A DNA stretch of 64,000 bases from assembly GCA_013407085.1 (NCBI GenBank), contig JACCGJ010023905.1, forward strand, positions 1 to 64,000. The letters run 5' to 3'. Under the pieces are notes generated by a model. The model searched no databases. It worked only from the letters and a program-made list of their open reading frames with translations, and was not told the DNA's origin. The stretch's first letter is position 1, and every line of letters begins with the position of its first letter. Positions 31,771 to 43,139 of this stretch are shown here, piece by piece. The DNA comes from Atriophallophorus winterbourni. Its lineage: Eukaryota; Platyhelminthes; Trematoda; Plagiorchiida; Microphallidae. A program made the translations under genes and the position numbers.

Positions 31771-31845
31771 GTAATCTTACCCATGTGCAGTCTCTGAACT
31801 GGGCGCCTTTGGCCTGCTCACTTTGCTTTCATACATCATCCATAC
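31771..31845 (+). mobile_element. SINE 3'-end fragment (family A) with expanded tail
   Basis: cttacccatgtgcagtctct, then a degenerate stretch and ctttgctttcatacatcatc. It is followed directly by the cata repeat at 31846-31916, consistent with expansion of the simple-sequence tail. Confidence 0.6.
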
Positions 31846-31916
31846 TACTACATACATACATACATACATACTACATACTAATACATACATACATACATAC
31901 ATACATACATACATAC
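31846..31916 (+). repeat. (CATA)n microsatellite
   Basis: Runs of cata units, interrupted by ctactacata and ctaatacata. It starts at the tail of the SINE fragment before it. Confidence 0.9.
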
Positions 31917-31919
31917 CCA

Positions 31920-33125
31920 ATCCTGCCAACACTCGAGTAGTCACACTCGGTCACCCGTTTGCTGGATCCATCGGAAATACGGTGATGATGCGCGGCATTG
32001 CATTAAACCTTGCGCCTATCGCCAGCGGGAAACTCCGGGGCCGACAACTAAAGACAACTACTATCGTCGGCCCGAAGAGATTAAGCCGTCTTTTCTTTAT
32101 CAACGATAAGTCCGCAAGTCCACGTGACGGGTCATGGTTCCCGAAGTCGTTTTTCTCGAGGCGACTTCAACCGGCAGCGACTCAGTATAGCACATTTGGT
32201 CGAGAACTATTAGCAATATACCATGGGGATTAAACACTTCCGACACATCCTAGAGGGCAGGCAGTTTACCGTGTTTACTGATCAATAGCTCATCATTCAC
32301 ACTTTGCGGAAATGACTGGATTAGGCTTGTGATTTCATACCATACCATACCTCATTCACTCACTGAGCAGATCGGCGGATGGATACTCACCAACAGAGAC
32401 GAGACACCTGGATTTTGTCAGTCAATTAACGACATACGGCAGATTTCAGGTGCTCAAAAACCTGTCGCGGACGCATTCTCTAGAATAAGCGTGGTAGACT
32501 TGACATCCTCCCTCGATCTACAAGAAAACGCTGCAGCGCAAGCTGTCGACGCCGAGATCGCGCAACTTTGGGATTCAACTTCCCTCGACATAAGACCTCT
32601 CCCCTTATCCGATGGCTCGGGTGATATTCTGTGTGACGTTACACAAGCTGCACCCCGACCGCTGATTCCGTCTGCGTTCTACAACGTTTGTGATCGAGTT
32701 GCCACTTTCCCTCGACCTCAACGAAATCGCTGCAGTGCAAGCTACCGATGCCGGCATCGCACAGCTCTGGGACGCTTATTCTTTCATCACACCTCTCCCT
32801 TTGCCCGATGTCTTGGGCGATATCCTTTGCGTCTTATCGCAAAGCGCTTTTCGACTACTTAGCCCGTTTGCGTTTAGACAGCGCATTAGTCATACCTTAC
32901 GCAATTTTTCCCATACTGGCATTCGTGTTTGCGTTAAGTTTCTTACGAGAAACTTCGTATGGCCGAAAGCCAGTGGATACGTTCAGCATGACACTATCAT
33001 GGCAACCCAACCATATTTGATAATAAGCACTTGTAAATGAAGTATTTACCCAAAAACCGAAATCTCCACAGCGAGTAGGCGTCCGAAACGGCACATTTGC
33101 CAATTATGTAGCGGGTATTTAACGC
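31920..33125 (+). pseudogene. CsRn1-like Gypsy pol remnant: RNase H and two integrase-finger copies
   Basis: RNase H block at 32145-32290 (FFSRRLQPAATQYSTFGREL, then frameshifted HILEGRQFTVFTD). A 51-bp tail insertion follows. Next is the linker (INDIRQISGAQKPVADAFSR) and the start of the integrase zinc-finger region (LQENAAAQAVDAEIAQLWDS, GSGDILCDVTQAAPRPLIPS) at 32500-32680. Directly after lies a second, more diverged version of the same region at 32690-32970 (LDLNEIAAVQATDAGIAQLW, RNFSHTGIRVCVKF, FVWPKASGY). Both are broken. This is the same Gypsy lineage as the gag at 19 kb. Confidence 0.75.
32301..32351 (+). mobile_element. 51-bp tail-only insertion (SINE/LINE 3' end), 8-bp duplication
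   Basis: Flanked by tcattcac at 32293-32300 and 32352-32359. The insert reads actttgcggaaatgactgg, attaggcttgtgatttcat, then a ccatac repeat, matching the last ~35 nt of SINE family A plus its simple tail. Confidence 0.72.
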
Positions 33126-33135
33126 GATATTATCG

Positions 33136-33756
33136 CCTGTTATATCCCGTGCATGTTTTTTGTGCCTCTTCACTATAACTCGGTCGTGGCCATGAACCCA
33201 TGCACCAGAGGGTATTTTCTTCTCACTTCTCATGTACACATGCATCTCCTACTATGGAAACCGTGGCACACACCAGCCGCGGATCACCGGCGCTTGTCGC
33301 AATCGTACCTGGTAGCCCCAACCATGAGCACACACCGTCTAGAACGAAACCTATTAGACAAGGTCCTTACCAGCCGGACTAGTCGCCACTCAGCTTTCTC
33401 CAGGCGAGGCCGTTTGTCATCAACCGTGGAGGTGCAGGAAATTCTCAGCAGGGACTATGTTTTCGAAGCATCTGGTTCTTCGTTGTCAAGCTTACGGATG
33501 TGCCTACATCTATTCCTACTGGGTTTGTACTAAGACCATGCCAAACGGGCGGTTCCCGCTAGCAGCACGTTCCCCCCATATGAGACGTGACTTGGCTTAG
33601 TCCTGATCGGTTTTTCGTGAACCTTATTCTGGTCACCACCGACAATCGACCCATACAGATCAAGTGCGTTGGCTGTCTTTGAAGCGACTGGTTGCTGAGA
33701 TACTATGTTTTTGAGTGAATTAGGGGCTGATGGACAGTAAACACGGTAAACTGTCT
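33136..33756 (+). repeat. 620-bp direct repeat, copy 1 (LTR-like)
   Basis: Pairs along its length with 35066-35666 (shared: cactataactcggtcgtgg, gtggaggtgcaggaaattct, cctgatcggtttttcgtgaa, gtaaacacggtaaactgtct). The copies bracket the integrase region of a CsRn1-like element. The open frame through the middle is the same in both. It could be an LTR or 3' non-coding region duplicated with it. Confidence 0.75.
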
Positions 33757-35118
33757 GACCTGGTATACTTGACATCCTCCCTCGACCTACAAGAAAACGC
33801 TGCAGCGCAAGCTGTCGACGCCGAGATCGCGCAACTTTGGGATTCAACTTCCCTCGACATAAGACCTCTCCCCTTATCCGATGGCTCGGGTGATATTCTG
33901 TGTGACGTTACACAAGCTGCACCCCGACCGCTGATTCCGTCTGCGATCAGGCGGCGAGTGTTCGATACCCTAAATCATCTTTCCCAACCTGCAATTCCAG
34001 CCAGCGTTAAACTAATTACGGGTATATATATCTGGCCGAAAGCCCATTAGGAGCTTTCGTCGAACCGGATGAGCATTTCTTTCACATCCATGTACACCTA
34101 GTTGGCCGGTTACCACCTTCACGTGGCCATACATACATCCTCACCAGCAAAGACCGTTTCATCAGGTGGCCCGAGGCCGTTCCGCTACAAAACTGCTCTT
34201 CCGAGACAGTTGCACACGTTTTCTTCGAACGTTGGGTAGCACAGTTCGGTTGCCCGAGTATTGTTACATTGGACCGAGGTTCCTATTTCAATGGCGCCTT
34301 CAGTAAATTGCTGGCTACCCTAAGTAGCTAACATCACCGAACTACTGTTTACCATCCTGCTGCGTATTGTATGGTGGAAAGGTTGCACAGGCAACTCGAA
34401 GCCGCATTAATTGTACATTAAGGTACTGACTGGACCGAAGTCCTACCTATTGTTCTCCAAGGTTTATGGTCAACATTTAAAACGCCCTTGCAAGCCACTG
34501 CCGCTATGTTAACATTCGGTCGTACCATCGCATTACCTGGTGAATATGTCTCCCCGGCTAGGTATTCACCATTTGCCTATGGAGATTACTTGGCGCGCTC
34601 GCAACATTATATGAGTCGTTTCCACCCACCACCGCGACTTCAGGCCAAACCGTCTCACGAGCCGAAGGAGTTGGCACATTCATCATCATCATCATGAAGC
34701 ACAAGTCTGGAGCCAGACAAAGTGCCAGCACATTGCCAGCATGTCATTCTCCGAAACGACATGGTGAAACAACCTCTTCAACCTCCTTATGCTGGACCAT
34801 TTAGGATAATTCACCGGTCCCCCAGAACAGTTGTGACAGACCGCGACGTTCGGCACGACACGGTTTCGATAGACAGAGTCAAACCAGTGTTCATGGACAA
34901 TACAATTGACTCAGTTAATCCGCAAGACCGAACCCAAACCCCAGCACCACCGGTGATAACTCCTAGTATACATTCTACTAACTCAACGCCTGCCACCACA
35001 ACATTTAGGAGAGCGGAACGGCAACCCGTAAGGTCCGCCGACTATAAAGTACATATTTATTACGTTATTATCGTTTGGTATATGCCCGTGCAAGTTTTAC
35101 GTGCCTCATCACTATAAC
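33757..35118 (+). pseudogene. CsRn1-like Gypsy integrase remnant
   Basis: Begins with a third copy of the integrase-finger region, nearly identical to 32501-32680 (SSLDLQENAAAQAVDAE to PRPLIPSA), and goes further (RRRVFDTLNHLSQPAIPA, SVKLITGIYIWPK). Then comes the catalytic core with stops: HVHLVGRLPPSRGHTYILTS, KDRFIRWPEAVPL, VAQFGCPSIVTLDRG, TTVYHPAAYCMVERLHRQLE, DWTEVLPIVLQGLWST. The C-terminal part is VILRNDMVKQPLQPPYAGPF and a final RRAERQPVRSADYK. A 47-bp tail insertion interrupts it at 34681. Two in-frame stops lie in the core, so the copy is dead. Confidence 0.82.
34681..34727 (-). mobile_element. 47-bp tail-only RTE insertion, 7-bp duplication
   Basis: Flanked by gcacatt at 34674-34680 and 34728-34734. 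Minus strand: ggcactttgtctggctccag, acttgtgcttcatgatgatg. It is identical in kind to the last ~45 nt of the RTE fragment at 27850. Excision restores the integrase frame exactly (KELAH joined to CQHVILRND). Confidence 0.85.
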
Positions 35119-35666
35119 TCGGTCGTGGACTTAAACAAATGCACCTCCAACTATCGAAACCGTGACACGCTACCCACGGATCACCGACGGTTTTCGCCAA
35201 CACACTCGGTAGCCCCAACCATGAGCACACACCGCCCAGCACGAAACCTATCAGACAAGGTCCTTACCAGCCCGACAACACGCCACTCAGCCTTCTCCAG
35301 GCGAGGCCGTTTGCCATCAACCGTGGAGGTGCAGGAAATTCTCAGCAGGGACTATGTTTTCGAAGCATCTGGTTCTTCGTTGTCAAGCTTAAGGATGTGC
35401 CTACATCTATTCCTACTGGGTTTGTACTAAGAACATGCCAAACGGGCGATTCCCGCTGACAGCACGTTCCCCCCATATGAGATGTGACTTGGCTTAGTCC
35501 TGATCGGTTTTTCGTGAACCTTACCCTGGTCACCACTGACAATCGACCCATGCAGATCAAGTGCCTTGGCTGTCTTCGAAGCGACTGGTTGCTGAGATAC
35601 TATGTTTTTGAGTGAATTGGAGGCTGATGGATAGTAAACACGGTAAACTGTCTGACCTCAAGTATG
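35066..35666 (+). repeat. 620-bp direct repeat, copy 2 (LTR-like)
   Basis: Starts within the last codons of the Gypsy pol remnant and ends at ctgtctgacct, like copy 1. A 3' LTR position fits, but TG..CA termini could not be identified. Confidence 0.72.
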
Positions 35667-36049
35667 TGGCGGGAATGTTTGAACTCCAAATATATTGCCA
35701 TTTGTTCTCTACCGAATGTGTTATACCAAGTCTTTGCCTGTTAAAGTTGCTTCGATATAAACGACATCGGTGTAACGAGTCAGAGATGATCAGAACACAA
35801 ACGAACGTTGAGAAGATAACGCCTGATTGAAAGGCTTTAATTAACTAGAGAACTCGAGTATGAGCTAAAACAAAAGGAAAAATGTTAGATGTGTAATACC
35901 GCAAAATAAGCGTGTGTACACAATAAAAGGAATGTCAAATAACACGACATTCACCCCGACCGGGAAGACCGAGTGATATAACGATTAGTTTTAGACCTCG
36001 CGGGATCGAAGATTGTAGGGTCTAACCCTTTGTTGTTGTGAAACAAGGT

Positions 36050-38170
36050 GTTCTACATTTGGGTGAAGTGTAGTGGTTGGTCCAGAATTTTCTGAAGTGG
36101 CAGATTTAAAGTGAGCCCATATTTCTCCACTGCTTGCATAATTTTTTTCAAGTTAACATCATGATCATGCTTATATTTCCCAGAGACGGTTATGTTATCG
36201 ATGTAGACATATGTTCCTCACAGAGATTCCTTGCGTATTAACTCGTCCATGGTCCATTGGAAGCATGCAACTCCGCTCGTTACACCAAATGGAATACGCC
36301 GGAATCGGTAGAGGTTACCGCATGCTTCAAATGCAGTGTGCTGGCGTTCATTCTCTTTTACAGGAATTCAGTGATATGCGCTCTATAAGTCTAAGGTGCT
36401 AAAAACACTAAACTGTGAAATCTTTTCGATCATGTTATTGATTCGCGGCAGGGGGTAGGCGTCCAGATATGTGAATCTGATGATAGTTTGACTATAGTCA
36501 ATGACCATACGTTTCTTCTGTCGTGAGTTTGTTATAACCAACACCTGGGCTCGCCATGTCGACTAGGAAGGTTCGATTATTCCCTCATTCAGGAGCTTGA
36601 CAATTTCAGTTCCAATGAGAATCTCGTCGTTATGATTGTCTTCTGGAGTTGGTGCATATCGGATGACATGATTGGTCCAGATGAAGGAAAAGTGGGACAG
36701 GAGTTAATGTAGTAACGGATAAACTACACAAAGAAAACGGGGTTTGGATTCCTCCTAATGGTATTTCAACTGCTCGATGGTGCTGAAGAAAATCATGTCC
36801 CAGCAACACATCGGCACATAGATCATGAAAGAAAGAGAGTTTCACATTGTTGTAACGAGTACTTTTGTGGACGAGGGATACAAAACAATGGCCTTTCGTA
36901 TTGCTTATCATCGACGTAGGAGCCAACACAATTTGGTTTTTCGATTCCAGGATAAGCCAACCGCTTCGACAGACGATACTTTGGAGATGTAACTTTCAGG
37001 GCTACCAGTGTCAACCAGCGCCTGTAAAGCTATACCGCTGACGACTACTCCGGTAATTGCTTTATTAAGACTGACTGGCGCAGCAGTGTTGATAATCGTG
37101 GAGGTGAGAATAGGAATTACCGAGGCAGTGTGTTATGCCTTTTTTGTAGAACGGCATAGCTTTTGAAAATGACTTTTTTTGCCACATTTGCACTCCGCAT
37201 TCCTAGCGGGGAAGTTCGAGCGTGGATATCGATCGTAACCGCAAAAGAAACAACTGGAACGTGTGGTAGCCAGCGTTGTCTCAGAATTGAACGGAATGGA
37301 ATCCGTAGTGGCGTTAGACGCATCGATTGCAGCAGCACCGTAATTACTAGGTGCGGGCCGGATGAACGAAAGAAATTGTCGTTGGGCCAAATCGAGGGCC
37401 TTTGCCTGGTCGAAAGCAGTTTGTACATCTAGTGACTTGTTTTACAAAAACCTCTTACGAATGGCGTTAGACATAAACCCGCTTATGAAAGCGTTCCGAA
37501 TAGCATCTTGTTGGTTTTGTTCAGCAGTAACGACTTTAAAGTTACAATTCTTTGCAAAATTACTCAGTTTCTGGATGAACTGGTCAAAAGTTTCGTCGCG
37601 ATTTTGTTTACAAGTGGCAAGGAGATGTCTCGAGAATATCAGTATCAGTATCACAGGGCGATAGTCGACCAAGTCGAAACGGGAGCCCAGATTCTTTTGA
37701 AGGTGTGCTTGAAAACACCCGCCACTACCAGGATTGATTCGTAAGTAACACAGGCGTGTGTAACTGTGAATGGAAGATGGGAGAGATCTCATCACCGAAA
37801 GGTGAGAGAGTTATGCATGTTGCATGCCCAATCCAATGAAAAGACGACGGACAGCAGTTAATTTCCACAAATACGGAAAAATGAAAAAGAAACTCTTCGT
37901 GTTTCAAAATGTTTTTCGAATATTTTTGTTTTTTATCATAAATATGGAGGGATTCATTCTTGAGGGTAATGCTGAACATGAAAGAGAATTCAAGGTACTG
38001 ATGACTAAATCGTAGTCAGTGCATTGAGAAATGAGTTTATAGACAGCAGGCGACAGGAAATGGATAAGAGTCTTCAGTTTGTCTGGTTTGAAAGAGTTAA
38101 TAGTATCAAGGACATTCGTAAAGGTCAAAATCTAGTGTTCCCGTGAATCAGCTAGAACCTTGCCCTTTAT
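36050..38170 (-). pseudogene. Decayed Gypsy element, gag to RT
   Basis: Read right to left. Gag at 38128-37442 (KLKTLIHFLSPAVYKLISQC, TDYDLVISTLNSL, FSRHLLATCKQNRDETFDQF, FAKNCNFKVVTAEQNQQDAI, AFISGFMSNAIRKR). Nucleocapsid Cys/His boxes at 37390-37130 (CFFCGYDRYPRSNFPA, CKCGKKSHFQKLC). A protease end at 36930-36630 (DLCADVLLGHDFLQHHRAVE). Reverse transcriptase at about 36610-36060 (FSVFSTLDL, YRFRRIPFGVTSGVACFQWT, the catalytic box altered to YVYIDNI). There are stops and frameshifts throughout. It is a different Gypsy lineage from the copies at 19 and 22 kb. RNase H, integrase and LTRs were not found. Confidence 0.8.
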
Positions 38171-38437
38171 AGTTGGCAGACCGCGGTATCCCAAAAGCAA
38201 CCAGAAGTGTGGCTTCTTATTACTGGTTGTTTCGGCTAGGTATTTCTACTATTTTTGATCGTGCTCAACACTTTCTTGAGAAGGTACGTCAGCAGCATCT
38301 TCCGGAAAGCCTAGAAATACAATACTTCTCGGATTATATTCTTCTCGAGATTTCTTCAACGACTTTCGCTCCCACTATGGCAGATCTGCATGGATAAGAC
38401 ATGTAAATTCTGGAACACCTCTAAGAAGGTAAGCATT

Positions 38438-38797
38438 TCAGAGTACATTTTTCACGTCCTCCGCAATTTGCAACCTTATTCGTAAGAGGCAATGATCATC
38501 ATTGTGAGAATTCAGGTGGCGGTTCAGCCGAACTATTGATGAGGGAATAACTGCAGCCAGGCTCATCTGACTACAGAGTTTATACCATTCAACTAAGTCA
38601 TGTTTTTGCTTGGCTTCGAACAGCGATTCCCATGACTCGGTCACGTCGGTACATATAACACTAAGAGTCATAACTGTGAATTTTGGTTCATAATTGGAGT
38701 CAGTCTTTTTAGAAGTGGTTTTGTTGAGTCCCTTCTCGTTTCCGTCAAGTTTAAGTGTCACTGATCCCGGCGAACACTTACCCGTTTTAGTAACCAT
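38438..38797 (-). pseudogene. CR1-like LINE ORF1 fragment
   Basis: Encodes MTLSVICTDVTESWESLFEA, WYKLCSQMSLAAVIPSSIVR and LLRIRLQIAEDVKNVL. These align with the ORF1 middle of the copy at 44.88 kb (LSVICTDVPEPECILLKER, LRLLKVNLENERDLKNLL). No other part of this copy is contiguous. Confidence 0.65.
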
Positions 38798-39234
38798 CTG
38801 TGAAGTTATCTCAGCAAAATTTTGGCCTGTTCGATTATGATGGATTTTATATTGGCTCTTTGGCAGTAACCACTATGTCGGATAACGTTGGTGCCCTTAT
38901 GACGTTTTTAAACAGTTCATTCAGTTAATGAATAATGGAGAGCACGATAAAATTTGAGCTTCATCAACCAAAACTTCCTCTTACAGGAAAGTAAAATAGA
39001 ACTACATAAAATGAAGGCCCTGCTAATTCTTGATTATTGTAATATCATGTATTCTCATTTAGGCAGGCGTGACTGTTTTTTTGAAGAGTCTTTATTGAAA
39101 TTTCAGCTAAAAAACATTGGGATAATCCAACTCTTTGTCTTATCAAGAAAGTTGTAATTTTCTGAACATTATGCCATTATGATTACGCAGAATTCGCCTT
39201 ATCCTCCTTTTTTCTTCCGAATCATTACCCATCA

Positions 39235-39440
39235 GCGAGTTAAGCTTAAGTCTACCATGCGTTTTAACGATTATAATCGATATGACCTGCGCAACCGAAC
39301 AAGGCTCTTGCATATCCCTATGTCCCGCACTAAAGTTCGACGTAACGTCTTCCTAATTAGGTGTGCACAGCTATAAAATTCTCACCCTCTTTATTTACGT
39401 ATGTGCACATCTACAGGAAAATTCAAATCGCTTGTAGGAT
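39235..39440 (+). pseudogene. CR1-like LINE, C-terminal RT fragment
   Basis: Post-RT block: YDLRNRTRLLHIPMSRTKVR, RNVFLIRCAQL, then after a stop NSHPL and KSLVGCL, in the order of CR1 C-termini. It is short and isolated. Confidence 0.5.
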
Positions 39441-39720
39441 GTCTTACTATTAATTAACTAAGTGAATTTCTTAACATAAATGTTTCATTAGATAATTTAT
39501 ACTTTATTGGTAGCCCGGGTTTTTAAGTTCACTTTAAGTTTTCACATATTAGTATGTCATGGGTTCCAGTATTATCCCCTGGTTGACATTGGCTAAAATT
39601 GTTAGGTTGCCAGACCCTAGAAATGCTTTCACATTGCTTAATCACAAAATTGCATTCGACGACATTTACTATGCACTATTATACTATACTATATACTACT
39701 ATATACTATTATACAACTAT

Positions 39721-39838
39721 CCACTGCTTCAAGGCTCACTGAACCTAATCTCACTGTCTCCACCTGATGACGGCAAACTGCCAGAAACCGGCAGAGGAGT
39801 GTTATTTCGGGGGATGTGAGCAACACATCACTTTGCCA
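39721..39838 (+). repeat. Interspersed repeat family B
   Basis: ccactgcttcaaggctcact, gaacctaatctcactgtctc, cacctgatgacggcaaactg, ccagaaaccggcagaggagt and gggggatgtgagcaacacat, in the same order as the copy at 43030. Confidence 0.65.
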
Positions 39839-40084
39839 AACACTATGTTTTTAATGTATATTCTTATTATTTTGTTTATGTTCTGTGGCAATGGTAAAAA
39901 TATCACCAAACAGGAATTAACGTAAGAGTTGAATGGCGCAGAAACAGTTTATGATTCATAGCAATTCATCAGCATTATTAAACCAGAAAGATACGCACAT
40001 TACTGGATATCCATTTTGCTCGAGAAAAGAATCTATTATATCAGGAGGTGCATCAGTTATTACAGAGGAATAAATAGGCAAAAA

Positions 40085-40335
40085 CAGGTTGCACGGATTA
40101 TGGTTATTAAACCTGCGCTTTCTTGATGAAGTGGCATTATCGCTCGATGGAAAGAGGGTAGTCGACGTATGCTACCTTGATTTTCCGAAGGTATTTGACT
40201 CAATTGAACAAAGGGACCTTCTGCACAAGCTAAGGATATGTGTCATCACAGGTGAAGAACTTCGATGTTTAGACAGTTTCCGAACGGGACGTGCTGTGCG
40301 GACGCATAAATTTGTGCATTCAAACTTTTGGATTC
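40085..40335 (+). pseudogene. CR1-like RT fragment
   Basis: FLDEVALSLDGKRVVDVCYL, DFPKVFDSIEQRDLLHKL, FRTGRAVRTH: the RT finger-palm block that normally reads YLDFSKAFDxVxHxxLL. The first catalytic Asp is present; the rest is lost. Confidence 0.6.
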
Positions 40336-40748
40336 ATTTCCTCACTCGTTTGTATGAGCTAGACGGTTCATATAATTTATTGAACTCGTCTCAATTTCCT
40401 CGTTCGGAATATACTTGTTTAATCTTTAAGCAAGGTGAATCCTTAAAAATCCAATTTTTCATGTTTTACCCCAAATTTACCTACGCGTGCAATACCCCTG
40501 GCGATTAAGAAAATTGTTCCCGTTCAAATGCTGTTGAGAAGATTATATCACTTCGAGTCGACTGATAGTTTTTTCAACTCTGTCAGATCGAAACTCGCTG
40601 AACTACATTATTTTTATTCAAACTCCTTGACTTTGTTCATTGTGGATCGGGACACTATGATCCAACGCACTCATTCCACCGTTAGCTATCGATCGATAAA
40701 CAACTGCATCGTCAAGTGCACAGACTCATACATCACTGGATTGTAACC

Positions 40749-42760
40749 ATGGCACGAAGGATGACCCTAATGCCCCAGACAAAGAAGGCAGCACGTAATG
40801 CGTGTCAAATGTGCTACAAAGGTGTAAGTGCTAAATCTAACGTAGTTGAATGTTTTGGCTGTTTGGTTAAAGTACTTACCAACTGTGCTCAAGCCCTAAC
40901 GCTTATTAACAACAATGATTTCCCAAGTGATTTCTACGATTGTAGTACACGTCGAAGTAAACAGCCAAGCGGTACATTCATAAGGCAAAGCTAGAATCTC
41001 GAATAGAGGTTTTGGAAAATTTCATCGAAAACTCGAGGAATCACTTAAACTGTATTTAATAGATATAATTGCCAACACAATTTAACTCGAAATAGATGTT
41101 TCTCATGGCGACAACAGGGGTGAGAAAAATACACGAACAACTGCCCCCTTAACTGAGTATGGTGACAGATTATCCGGATGTAATGAAGATGGACCAAGTG
41201 AACCATGCTTACCCTGGTCCTCGTCTGATAAAATGGTGTACACTTTGGAAAGGACGCCCCACCGTCTAGTTGCCAGATCCCAGTAACCTCAAGAACGCAA
41301 CACTACCGCTCACTCAACTAAAAGAGATATCGCTCTCGGTGTAATCTGCAGAAAAATCCCGGAGTCGACAGATTCACTTTTTTCAGCAAGACATGCATGT
41401 CAGCGCAAGTAATGGACTAGGCTCTGTAAACATATGGGCTTAAGAGCAATAGTATCTAATTCGGTGACGCGCCTGACTCAGCATAAAAGCTCCCCACACG
41501 TAGACCGGATGCACCTGTGAAGGTTGGCATTGCGAATTAAATCGGACATGGAAGAAGTCATCTTCAATGTGTATCTACTCAGTTCTTGTCCCGGTTTGAG
41601 CTGCCGAGTCCAAGCCGACATAACTTGGTGGGAAAGAAAAGGTCAATCAACTTATCTAGACCAGTCTAATTCACGTAGTTTAATATACCTCGGTGTCCCC
41701 GAAAATGTTGATGCAGTATTAGCTTCGGAATCAAAGCAACACGATTTGAAGCAATGGTTATACATTACGGATGCCATTGGATCTAGTGATTCAATTGTTG
41801 TAGACACTTTTAGAATACCTAGATACTCCAACTACAAAGGCAATGAGCACAGTCCTCTAAAGATATCTTTTCTATCGACCGACATGTCTATCGCTATCAA
41901 TACCAACTGGAAATCGTACCATGCACAAATCCCACCGGACGTTTAACGCAGTGTAACTTAATGGATAATCCTGGCCTTAGTCATTGTGATATTATTATTC
42001 TTATTTGAATTCGAAGATTCAAGAAAACTCGAGTTTTATAACACAATGCAACCACAACTACCAGTTTGTTATCCGGAATCTAACTAAGAAATGGTTAGCT
42101 ATAAAGAGAGAGTCCAGGGGAACTAATAAGTATTTTGGCACGGAAGCAACTTGGAAATGATCATGTATGATACGGAATCACGTCACGAATCTTGTAATAG
42201 AAGATCACATGCAGTTCTAATGGAACTTGCTTAAGAGAATAGAAAATAATCCTAAGCTTCTCGAAAAGATAGTAAATGAGCGATCAAGAATCAAACCAGA
42301 TGTATTCTCTTTACAAACCCCCTAATGGATTGATTCATTCTGCCCAAGATAACGCCGATGCCTTAGTAAAGTTTTACTCACTTGTCTTCAATCCTATTTG
42401 TTGCATCCATATCAAGTGTAACTGAATCCGTCACATTTGGAATGAAAACATGGATTGGCGGGAACTGTAGAAACTAAATGATAGAGGTCCTCTGGCGCAG
42501 ACAATATTTTCCCCGCCATACTTCGCAGGCGTCGGAATGCTTTGACTGCTCATCTCACGCGCTTATTCAGTCTCACCATACATGAAGGAAACAATGGAAA
42601 GCAGGGATGATAACTCCCATTTGTAAAGGCGGTAGCCGTTCAGACACACCAAACTATAGATTGTAATGCTACTTCCGGTGATCTCTAAATTTATATATCG
42701 CATGGTGACTACGCGCATTAGAGAACATTTTGAAAACCAAAATATTTTTACCGCAGCAAT
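40749..42760 (+). pseudogene. CR1-like LINE remnant (ORF1 and RT, no endonuclease)
   Basis: ORF1 starts MARRMTLMPQTKKAARNA, with a finger-like CQMCYKGVSAKSNVVECFGC. The ORF1 middle is at 41524-41946 (VQADITWWERKGQ, NSRSLIYLGVPENVDAVLAS, SIVVDTFRIPRYSNYKGNEH), matching the 45-kb copy. The RT linker (KLLEKIVNERSRIKPDV) is at 42245-42310 and decayed RT is at 42480-42740. The endonuclease part is missing, as in the copy at 1.2 kb. It ends near repeat family B. Confidence 0.72.
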
Positions 42761-42837
42761 TAATTAATAATAGCTTATTATAAAATTTATATGGATGAAA
42801 CAGTCATTGATGATCCATATTACAAATACTGCAATTG

Positions 42838-43008
42838 ATGGCAAACATCGAGAAACCGGTACTGGAGTGGAAGTTCGGGGGATGTGAGCAGCACATTACT
42901 TTGGTCATCCATAAGCGGCTTGAGCGGTTCACCAAGAATCACTATGTGCTTCTTTATTTGAACATCGTGGTCCGTTGTACAAACCATGTTTAACAGTGCC
43001 ATGCAAGT
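42838..43008 (+). repeat. Interspersed repeat family B, 3' part
   Basis: gcaaacatcgagaaaccggt, ggagtggaagttcgggggat, gtgagcagcacattactttg, then tcaccaagaatcactatgtg and aaaccatgtttaacagtgcc. This copy contains the far end of the family (aacagtg). The near end in other copies begins ccactgtt, so the termini are inverted-repeat-like. Confidence 0.6.
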
Positions 43009-43029
43009 CTAACATTGTTTGCCGCTTAA

Positions 43030-43139
43030 CCACTGTTTCAAGGTTTACTGAACCTAAGCATACTGTCTCCACCTGATCAGGGCCAACAGCCAGAAGGCGG
43101 TTGTGGAGTGTAAGTGCCGGGAATGTGAACACCGAAATA
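43030..43139 (+). repeat. Interspersed repeat family B, 5' part, cut by a DNA transposon
   Basis: ccactgtttcaaggtttact to gggaatgtgaacaccgaaat. It stops exactly at the TA where the pogo-like element begins. Confidence 0.6.

Noticed and set aside
33153..33533. 126-codon frame in the 620-bp repeat as a gene
   Set aside because: The same frame recurs in the second repeat copy with indel-type differences at its start; it is likely non-coding repeat sequence.
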